In this document: in pieces, positions 16,989 to 24,016 of the stretch | How positions within the stretch are numbered: the stretch's first letter is position 1 | How the letters are laid out: every line of letters begins with the position of its first letter | From: Fluviicola sp. | GTDB lineage: Bacteria > Bacteroidota > Bacteroidia > Flavobacteriales_D > Crocinitomicaceae | Direction: 5' to 3' | Length of the DNA stretch: 64,000 bases | NCBI RefSeq assembly: GCF_029266855.1 | Contig: NZ_JAQSWB010000002.1 | Span: forward strand, 186,001-250,000 | Translations under genes and position numbers: made by a program | Notes under the pieces: model-generated | Databases searched by the model: none | What the model saw: only the letters and a program-made list of their open reading frames with translations | Told to the model about the DNA's origin: nothing

Positions 16989-17463
16989 AGTAATTTTTCT
17001 TTTGCACAAAGAAAGCTTGGAAGAATTACTAGCCTGTTAAGAGCTTATTATTTGACTGGCAAGAAATGGTGAGCTAAACAATAAATCGATTTAGTTCTGT
17101 AAATCAGCTTCCCAAAAGTGTAACCAAAAACACCTGCCTTCTTTCATCGGAAGTTGATAGATTTCCGGTTCACACCTAGGTCATGTATAGATCAAGTACG
17201 GGTCAAGTATGGATCAAGTATGGATATAGTATTAAAATGTTATGGATTTAACATCCCGAAATCACTCTCTTTAAGGACTAGTTCAACATTGATAACCGAA
17301 CTTCCGTGTTCATCTGTGCTCCTCCGTGGGAAAGAATAAGCTTTAAGTTTTAAAATAAAATTCTCACAAATGTAAAATCCCTGATTGTAATTCGCAATTC
17401 GACATTAATTAAACTATTTTTGGCACAACTTTTAGTCCCTCACTAAAAACGAAATCTGAAATT
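16989..17463. other. 475-nt intergenic region with 11-bp tandem repeats
   Basis: There is no convincing gene. The region holds four 11-bp repeats at 17185-17228 and a CTTCCGTGTTCATCTGTGCTC-like stretch around 17301-17333 related to the dispersed inverted-repeat units. A TATTTTTG -7 box at 17415-17422 precedes the next gene. Confidence 0.6.
17185..17228 (+). repeat. 11-bp tandem repeat, four copies
   Basis: GTATAGATCAA, GTACGGGTCAA, GTATGGATCAA and GTATGGATATA follow one another without gaps. The period of 11 bp is one helical turn, so the units face the same side of the DNA. It could be a multi-site protein-binding region, or neutral repeat slippage. Confidence 0.7.
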
Positions 17464-18498
17464 ATGCACAATACCTTATTACTCATCCTTCTTTTCGTTG
17501 TTTCGCTTCCTTCGCTCTTTGCTCAGGAAGCTGAGAAACTGAAAAAATATCAGTCAGCGGTTTCCAAACATACTTATTCCAAAGGTGATACGATAATTGT
17601 TGGTGAACCGGGGAAGAACGTGTTCAGTGCAAAGAAGAAATACAGCGGTATCTTTGTTAAAGACAAAAAGAATGTATGCGGATACAGCGAACTGGATTCT
17701 GTAATTTCAGGATCAATGTGTGTGATCAAAAATATCTTGTCATTTCAGGAACATTGCACCTTTGAGTTTAAAAATTCAGTGGTCTTCGAATTACAAGGGC
17801 CAAATAACCGCATCGTATACATGCCGATCGATAAGGCCTTACAGGCAAAGGAATTGATCGTATTCACCAGTCCGGTCAAAACAAGCGGTACGGAGTGGCT
17901 GGATGAACAAAACATGTTTCTTTTAAACCTGGAACAATCCAAAGGAAGTTCTGCGGATAATGCCCTGCGGTACTGCAAGCTGACTGATCCCCGGAAAGGA
18001 AAAGAATACGAACTGAATCTGAATCAGTTTGAAAAAGAAAAGAATGAATGGATCAAAAAACTGGATGTAGCCCGTAAACAGGTTCGAATGAAAGATACTT
18101 TCCTTCTTAGTTTGCCCGCCTACCTGGGGAAATACGCATTCGACAAGGGCGAGTTCCTGATTGTAGATAATCCTGCAGCTTACGGCTCAAAAGCATTGAA
18201 AGTTTCCAGCGACAATAAGGTGCTTTTTGATAATTATAAAAGTTTTTCAAGCATTCGGTCTGCTAAAGAGAATGCTGATTTTTTCCTCAATGTAAACACT
18301 CCCGACTACAACGGTAACCGGAAAGCATATGCCCTGATCAAAGTGATCTGTACTTCCATAACCAAGGAACCTGTTCCTGGCGGAGCAACTCCTGAAAATC
18401 CGGGGAATAACATTTTCCACCTGACGATCCTGGAGATTTCCATGACAGATTCCGAAAACCAGGATTACAATTACATCGGGATGAAGAAGTTGAAATGA
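17464..18498 (+). CDS. secreted protein of unknown function
   Basis: 344 residues with a signal peptide (residues 1-20, ending LPSLFAQ). The mature part is lysine-rich and mixed alpha/beta, with no motif I recognise. The C-terminal part has an acidic-aromatic ending (DSENQDYNYIGMKKLK). A TATTTTTG box 40 nt upstream supports transcription. It converges on the injection-system operon, with a 60-bp direct repeat between them. Confidence 0.65.
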   Translation: MHNTLLLILLFVVSLPSLFAQEAEKLKKYQSAVSKHTYSKGDTIIVGEPGKNVFSAKKKYSGIFVKDKKNVCGYSELDSVISGSMCVIKNILSFQEHCTFEFKNSVVFELQGPNNRIVYMPIDKALQAKELIVFTSPVKTSGTEWLDEQNMFLLNLEQSKGSSADNALRYCKLTDPRKGKEYELNLNQFEKEKNEWIKKLDVARKQVRMKDTFLLSLPAYLGKYAFDKGEFLIVDNPAAYGSKALKVSSDNKVLFDNYKSFSSIRSAKENADFFLNVNTPDYNGNRKAYALIKVICTSITKEPVPGGATPENPGNNIFHLTILEISMTDSENQDYNYIGMKKLK

Positions 18499-18553
18499 CT
18501 TTCCGCAAAATCGGTCTGAAGCGGAAGGCTGTTGATGTCTGTAATCGGGACAA

Positions 18554-18703
18554 GAGGTCGCGTAGCGAGCGAAGACGAATAGCAACAAACGTCAGTTCGA
18601 AAGCTATGAGGTAGCATTTTTGCCTACTTTTTTTGCCTTGGAAGAGGCCGCAAAGCGGGTGAAGACGAACAGCAACAAACGTTAGTGCGAAAGCTGTAAG
18701 GTA
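18554..18703. repeat. 60-bp imperfect direct repeat, 90-bp period
   Basis: Segment 18554-18613 is repeated at 18644-18703 with 50 of 60 positions identical (my hand alignment). Both contain GACGAA-AGCAACAAACGT and GCGA/TCGAAAGCT. The spacer (18614-18643) is T-rich and contains CCTACTTTTTTTGCC. It sits at the end of the injection-system operon and could be a repeat element or a transcription-ending structure. Confidence 0.65.
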
Positions 18704-18716
18704 AAGTAGGGGTAAT

Positions 18717-20012
18717 TCACGGTAACTTCCTATTGCGCGAAAACTGTCGCATCAACGGTAAAACCACCACCATCAGGATCGGCATACAAAACAGAAGTGA
18801 GGGGTTTTCATTAAGCGATGTACTTTCATCTTCGGTACACATGTTTTGGAAAACAACCCCGGCAAGCATGAAGAATTCGATCGAAAAAACAATGGCAGAA
18901 GCTAAAACGATTCCCATATTCTGGTTCAGGATATAAGAGAAAGGAGGGTAGAACAAATAAAGGAGCACAATGAGAATTACAAAGACCAGTAATCCGATCA
19001 GGAACCACAGGTAAGATTCCCAGTTGTTTTCAGGAATATCCCCCAAAGCAATTTCGCGGATCGCATCCACTGAAAAATCGGTAATACTATCCCTGATCTC
19101 CGGGTTCCCATTGGTAAACCGGGCAAGGTAAAAATGACTGTTCATGCGGGTAAACAAACCAACATTCTCAATATCGTCCTTCGAAAAAGGATCGCCCTCC
19201 ACATAATAATCATCGATTACGTTCGTCGGATTCAGCAGTACTACTTCACTTGCCTTGATCATCAAACTGTAAAGAAAATCCTCTCCGATAATTTCAGGGT
19301 CCTTTTGTGTGTGAAAGAACACTTTGAGTTTCATCTTTGAAATGTCGTAATCTTTGGCAGCGTTCAGTACCATTCTTACTGATTTCACAAATTGAGCCAT
19401 AGCCCTTTTTTCCTTGAAATTGAAATCCGGGAAATAAAGATTGATTGAACGGATCTGCGCAGTATCGGATTGAAGGGTTTTGAAAATGTAGGAAATTGCC
19501 CGGACAACTGCTTCCTCGTTGGTTAGAAAACGATTGGTGCGATAAGCCCCGGTGAAACGGAAAAGAAGCTCGTTACTTACGGCCCCGGCTACAGGAACGC
19601 CCGAGTTAAACTGTCGCTGTTTAAATTGCAGGTCCTCATCAAGGGAGAATTCCTTAATGGAAATACTATTGGACAAAGCTCTTGGGAACCGGTGGTTTCC
19701 AAAGTAATTGTAAAAAAGCTCTTTTCCCGAGACACTGCTCAGGTGACGTAAAATACTGTCAAGGATCTGCTGATTCTTAACCAGTTCATTCAAAGTGATT
19801 TTACCCTTGTAGTATTTTTTCAAAAAGGCGTCCGCATCGGAAACATAAACGGTATCGTGAATGTAGATGGTATCAAAATAAGGTTCGAAAAAGTAGGGGT
19901 CTTCCAATGCCGGAATATCCCACGGCGCCACGTAAGTTTGTCCGCGCTGTCCTTGCCCCGAAACCCGGAAAGCAAAGGCAAATAGTATCAATAGTCCTGC
20001 AATAATTTTCAT
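18717..20012 (-). CDS. eCIS operon membrane protein, unknown role
   Basis: 431 residues from the ATG at 20012 (the frame extends to a TTG at 20018). There is a signal peptide at 1-18 and a motif DTIYIHDTVYV around residue 45. A large extracytoplasmic region of about 310 residues follows, then three hydrophobic segments near residues 343-368, 376-395 and 405-420, and a basic C-terminus (RQFSRNRKLP). It begins 9 nt after the ATPase gene and so belongs to the same operon. It has no counterpart I know in Afp or PVC. It might tether, sense or help release the particle; this is inferred. Confidence 0.65.
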   Translation of the reverse strand: MKIIAGLLILFAFAFRVSGQGQRGQTYVAPWDIPALEDPYFFEPYFDTIYIHDTVYVSDADAFLKKYYKGKITLNELVKNQQILDSILRHLSSVSGKELFYNYFGNHRFPRALSNSISIKEFSLDEDLQFKQRQFNSGVPVAGAVSNELLFRFTGAYRTNRFLTNEEAVVRAISYIFKTLQSDTAQIRSINLYFPDFNFKEKRAMAQFVKSVRMVLNAAKDYDISKMKLKVFFHTQKDPEIIGEDFLYSLMIKASEVVLLNPTNVIDDYYVEGDPFSKDDIENVGLFTRMNSHFYLARFTNGNPEIRDSITDFSVDAIREIALGDIPENNWESYLWFLIGLLVFVILIVLLYLFYPPFSYILNQNMGIVLASAIVFSIEFFMLAGVVFQNMCTEDESTSLNENPSLLFCMPILMVVVLPLMRQFSRNRKLP

Positions 20013-20021
20013 AATCAATTC

Positions 20022-21329
20022 TTAATTCACAAGTTTTCCTTCTTTTTCCAGTTCTTTTCGGATGGTGGTTTTAAGCATTTCAAAATCGAGTTTCCCGGAA
20101 GCTTTAGGATGGTATAATTGTAAAGCACAGGATTGCACCACGTTGAGCATGCTTCCCCCGGAAAGTTTGATAATGGCCGCTTCACGCAGGAGTTCTTCCG
20201 ATTGATCATCGAGCCATTCTTTCGGGATCAGGCGCTTCCATAAGTCATAGCGCAGTTCCTGGTTTGGAACAGGGAAGTACAAAATAGACTGAAACCTGCG
20301 GAAAAATGCCTCGTCCAGGTTGTCTTTAATGTTGGTTGCCAGGATGACCATTCCGGGATAATCTTCGATGCGCTGAAGCAGGTAAGCGACCTCCTGGTTC
20401 GCATGACGGTCATTGGAATCGGATGTTTCTGTTCGCTTTCCGAATAGAGCGTCTGCCTCATCGAAGAACAAAATCCAGTTCTGATGCTCAGCCCGGTCAA
20501 AGATCTTGGCCAGGTTCTTTTCCGTTTCCCCGATATACTTGGAGACCACCATCGACAGATCGATCCTGTAGACGTCCATCCCGTTTTGTTTTCCCAGAAG
20601 TGAAGCGGTAAGTGTTTTCCCGGTTCCCGGCGGACCATGAAACAAACAGCGGTAACCCCGTTTCAGAAACTTATCGAGTTTCCATTGCTCATTAATGGTT
20701 TTCCCGTGTTCCAGCCAGCGCGTAATCTGATCCAGCTCTTCCTTTAAATTATATTGAAGCACCAGGTCATCCCATTCCAATGGTGTTTCCATTCGACGGG
20801 CAGGAAAATCACTGCTGTAATCCGGACGATAATTTCCATCGTGATACACTTTGGCCAAAAGTTCATCTGAGGCGCATAGTTTTCCGCTTAAGTAAGGTTC
20901 TCCGGCTCCCTGGCCTTCCAGTCGAACAATATTTTCTTTATAAAACCAATGACTTTGATCAAACAGGTTCACCACCACTTTCCGTTTTTCCTCCGAGTTA
21001 AGAGCCAAAAGAAAAGCTGCAGTTTCACCTGTTGGCAGAAATCCGGTATGGGAAGTTCCTTTCCATCCTCCGAATTCGGTATACTGACGATCCAGGTTTT
21101 TATTGAGAATAAAAAACAGATCCAGGCTTTGCGGGCTCACATGTGGCATCAGGGCCAACAATAGAATTACCTTCTCTTCCCAGGAAAGTGCTTTGCCTGC
21201 CCACTTTTCCAGCTCATCGGTTTTTGGAAATGGAATTTCCTCCAATGATTTGTACTCGCTTTCCTGCCCGAAATAGAGCGCAAAAGCTGTGTGAAGCAGT
21301 GTTTGAAAGTATTGGATGGAGTTTTTCAT
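20022..21329 (-). CDS. AAA+ ATPase of the contractile injection system (Afp15-like)
   Basis: 435 residues. The N-terminal 200 are specific to eCIS ATPases. The AAA+ core shows Walker A GPPGTGKT (232-239), Walker B WILFFDEADALFG with D290/E291, sensor-1 ILATNIKDN, and the arginine finger FFRRF. In Afp/PVC particles this ATPase is needed for assembly or sheath quality but is not part of the particle. It lies directly after the cargo genes, its usual place. Confidence 0.92.
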   Translation of the reverse strand: MKNSIQYFQTLLHTAFALYFGQESEYKSLEEIPFPKTDELEKWAGKALSWEEKVILLLALMPHVSPQSLDLFFILNKNLDRQYTEFGGWKGTSHTGFLPTGETAAFLLALNSEEKRKVVVNLFDQSHWFYKENIVRLEGQGAGEPYLSGKLCASDELLAKVYHDGNYRPDYSSDFPARRMETPLEWDDLVLQYNLKEELDQITRWLEHGKTINEQWKLDKFLKRGYRCLFHGPPGTGKTLTASLLGKQNGMDVYRIDLSMVVSKYIGETEKNLAKIFDRAEHQNWILFFDEADALFGKRTETSDSNDRHANQEVAYLLQRIEDYPGMVILATNIKDNLDEAFFRRFQSILYFPVPNQELRYDLWKRLIPKEWLDDQSEELLREAAIIKLSGGSMLNVVQSCALQLYHPKASGKLDFEMLKTTIRKELEKEGKLVN

Positions 21330-21354
21330 ATCTTATTTAGTATCCTGTTTTGGA

Positions 21355-22506
21355 TTATAAATCCTCATTTGATATTTGTCCCAGAAGACGCGTGGATTGC
21401 CCGAAATCCGGGTCTCTCACTTCACCTGTGGGTAAATCGGTTTGCTCGGGTGAAGAAATTCTCCATCGTTTATTAACAGAAGATGAACTATTATTGAAAA
21501 GGTCATGAGGAGTTGTCTGTGCTTCCTGAATAGTGATCTCTTCCGGGATATCTTCTTCTCTGCCTGCATCAATATATTTTTGACGTACTGCTTCTTTAGC
21601 ACCGGCGATATCGAAGCCCATACGCTGATAAAACCCCTGTTGAGTTGTTGCCGGTTTGGATACGACAGCTCCTGTTGCTCCTTTCGACAGTGCATCCATG
21701 GCCATAAGGTTTACAAGCAGTGCACCGAGTCCTGAACCCTCTTCAGGATGTGATTTTACATGTTCCAGAACAACATACAACTGATCATGGCCCAGGTTTA
21801 TGTATGAGTATATCAGTTTCCCTGTTTGGGCTGTTTTTTTATTATGAGTCCCTCTATTACCGTTTTTACTAAGAGTTACTTCTTTGGCTTTTATACTTGT
21901 ACCGGTGTGTTCTATATCGAAATAGCGGTTTGTCTCTTTGTTGTGATACCATTCTACAAGTTGGGCAGTTTCTTGCTGAGATTTGGAATTGCTCAGCGTT
22001 TTTTTTTCTGTTACTTCCGTTGCAGACAAACTTTTAGCTCCCATTACATCGGCTTCTTTTTCCAATGCACTGTCATCATTGATATTGGTAGTCCCTTTCA
22101 ATTGCCGGGTGGGCTGTACACGTCCCTGTTTTTGCTGAACCACATGCCATGCCTCGTGAGGCAGATGCTTTTCCTGTCCCGGAGCTACATGGATATCTGT
22201 TCCCTGTGCGTAGGCATGCGCTTGCAGGGCTGAAGGCTTGTCGGAATTGTAATGTACTTTCACATCATCCAGGCTGTGCCCGGAAAGATTTTCAACACCT
22301 GATTTTAAGTTATCGGGCAAACCTGTTTTATTCTCCTTAAGTTGAGTTGTTTCAGGTTTCCCCTGAACAGGTTCTTCTTCCTCCGCAGCCAATTGAGTAG
22401 TTCCGCTTTTGTAGGCCTGAAGAATTGATTTTTTCGGTGCCTGGTTTTTAGCTTTCGTTTGAACGGAAGGATTGTTAAGCTGTTTTTGTTTTACACGTGT
22501 TTTCAT
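21355..22506 (-). CDS. eCIS effector candidate: leader + DUF4157 + GNAT-like domain
   Basis: 383 residues from the ATG at 22506 (22527 is possible, but 22506 aligns with the two sister leaders). Residues 1-60 form the shared leader (SILQAYKSGTTQLAAEEEE). Residues 62-131 form the DUF4157 domain with HEAWH at 117-121. Residues 185-310 carry N-acetyltransferase features: motif A EEGSGLGALLVNLMA at 256-270 and GFYQRMGFD at 291-299. The tail is polar. DUF4157 proteins are typical eCIS cargo. An acetyltransferase toxin is inferred and its target is unknown. No immunity gene is adjacent. Confidence 0.75.
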   Translation of the reverse strand: MKTRVKQKQLNNPSVQTKAKNQAPKKSILQAYKSGTTQLAAEEEEPVQGKPETTQLKENKTGLPDNLKSGVENLSGHSLDDVKVHYNSDKPSALQAHAYAQGTDIHVAPGQEKHLPHEAWHVVQQKQGRVQPTRQLKGTTNINDDSALEKEADVMGAKSLSATEVTEKKTLSNSKSQQETAQLVEWYHNKETNRYFDIEHTGTSIKAKEVTLSKNGNRGTHNKKTAQTGKLIYSYINLGHDQLYVVLEHVKSHPEEGSGLGALLVNLMAMDALSKGATGAVVSKPATTQQGFYQRMGFDIAGAKEAVRQKYIDAGREEDIPEEITIQEAQTTPHDLFNNSSSSVNKRWRISSPEQTDLPTGEVRDPDFGQSTRLLGQISNEDL

Positions 22507-22520
22507 AGGAATGATTTTAA

Positions 22521-23732
22521 TTACCATAGATGTACTCCTCCGTTATGGCCATGTTTCCGGTGAACTTCCATGTCTACCAATACCATTTTATATGGGTTCT
22601 TCAAATGATGCCAGGTCCATTTGGACTTTCTGTAACTCGTAATTTGAGATGCTTTTCCGCTCTTTCCATACTTAACTTTGGATAATAAATGATCCCCGAT
22701 TGCAAAATGTTGTCCCCGGTCTTTGGTGTTGATCGTTTTTCCTGCCTTATTCAAATCCACTTCAGTATTTGGATCAACCGGATTGCTCCACGCTGTAGGA
22801 GTACCATGAGGTGTGTCAAAGTTTATACATCCTTTATCGTCAGTTTTGTAAGCAACATTCTGGTAGCTTCCGTAACTTTTCGGACCTGAGACAACATTCG
22901 GTTTTCTTGCAAATTGCGTCACATTATTCGTTTCAATATAACCATCAATTGCTTCTTCGTCATCGTACTCTTCCAGTCCCTGGTGGTCTGCCCAGTTGAT
23001 TGCTTCTTCATCACTATCGTCATAAGTGTCTTTTTCTGCGGATCCGCTAAATTCGCCATCTATAAATCTGCCTACAATTTCGTCCAGGCGATCTTCATAT
23101 CCTCTGTTGATAAGGAACATACGCAAGGAATCCATGTCTTCAGCCGTTTTTAATTTGGTTTCGGATAAAATCTTTGAAATGGATCGGGTTATCGGTTTTA
23201 ACTGGCTGACATTACCGGGTATTGCCTTTATGGAAAGAGATTGAGGACTTTCGCTATCGTTTTTTTGCTGAACAACCGCCTTAGCTCCCATCACGTCCGC
23301 TTCTTTTTCCAAACCTGCATCGTCATTGACCGCAACGGTTCCTTTCATCTGCATGGTTGGCTTTACCCGACCTTGTTTTTGTTGCGCCACATGCCATGCT
23401 TCATGCGGGAGATGCTTTTCCTGTCCGGGGGCCACATGAATGTCTGTTCCTTGCGCGTATGCATGCGCTTGTAAAGAAGCAGGTTGCGAAGAGTTGTAAT
23501 GTACTTTCACATCATCCAAACTATGTCCGGAAAGGTTCTCAACTCCTGATTTTAAGTTATCCGGCAAACCTGTTTTATTTTCTTTTGCTTGTACTAGTCC
23601 TTCTTCACCGGATTTTAACTGGGCAATACCGCTTTTATAAGCCTGCAGAATAAGACCTTCATTGGCTTGATTCTGAGCTTTTACCTGAATGGAAGAGCCT
23701 TCTGATTGTTTGGATTGTGAATGTGTTTTCAT
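22521..23732 (-). CDS. eCIS effector candidate: leader + DUF4157 + WHH-type HNH nuclease
   Basis: 403 residues from the ATG at 23732. Leader 1-50 (LILQAYKSGIAQL), DUF4157 about 54-125 with HEAWH at 110-114, and an acidic linker around 220-250. The C-terminal domain (about 285-403) ends in a WHH-type HNH nuclease core: W374-H375-H376, MVLVDMEVH with H391, then H394/H396 in KHGHNGG. Toxins of this family cut DNA or RNA. Position next to the ATPase and tape measure suggests injected cargo. I see no immunity gene, which fits a foreign target. Confidence 0.8.
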   Translation of the reverse strand: MKTHSQSKQSEGSSIQVKAQNQANEGLILQAYKSGIAQLKSGEEGLVQAKENKTGLPDNLKSGVENLSGHSLDDVKVHYNSSQPASLQAHAYAQGTDIHVAPGQEKHLPHEAWHVAQQKQGRVKPTMQMKGTVAVNDDAGLEKEADVMGAKAVVQQKNDSESPQSLSIKAIPGNVSQLKPITRSISKILSETKLKTAEDMDSLRMFLINRGYEDRLDEIVGRFIDGEFSGSAEKDTYDDSDEEAINWADHQGLEEYDDEEAIDGYIETNNVTQFARKPNVVSGPKSYGSYQNVAYKTDDKGCINFDTPHGTPTAWSNPVDPNTEVDLNKAGKTINTKDRGQHFAIGDHLLSKVKYGKSGKASQITSYRKSKWTWHHLKNPYKMVLVDMEVHRKHGHNGGVHLW

Positions 23733-23764
23733 ACTCTGCAATTCTGTTTAACTACCTCTTTCGA

Positions 23765-23965
23765 TCAGATAATTTCTTCGTCCTCCTCTGCTAATTGTGT
23801 TGTGTCAAACTTTCCCTGAAGGGGCTCTTCTTCTTCAGCAGCCAATTGTGCTGTACTGTTTTTGTAAGCCTGAAGAATAGATCCTTCCTGTGCCTGGTTT
23901 TTCGCTTTTGTCTGAAAAGGACTGCTTTGCTTTCCTCCACCTGTATTGATCTTACTTGCTTTCAT
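23765..23965 (-). CDS. stand-alone 66-residue leader homologous to effector N-termini
   Basis: The whole protein matches the N-terminal 60 residues of the two following effectors: TKAKNQAQEGSILQAYK, then AQLAAEEEEPLQGK and TTQL, then stops with an acidic tail (AEEDEEII). It has no DUF4157 and no toxin domain. It has a clean ATG at 23965 and lies in the operon 51 nt after the tape-measure gene. It may be a remnant of an effector that lost its body, or a real small loading or inhibitor peptide. I lean to neither. Confidence 0.6.
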   Translation of the reverse strand: MKASKINTGGGKQSSPFQTKAKNQAQEGSILQAYKNSTAQLAAEEEEPLQGKFDTTQLAEEDEEII

Positions 23966-24016
23966 ATATTGTTCTTTTGAAATTTAATTTTTCTAAATTT
24001 TGCATTTTCAATTAAC

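Noticed and set aside
18554-18703. CRISPR array
   Set aside because: There are only two copies of a 60-bp repeat with 10 differences, no regular spacers and no cas genes nearby.
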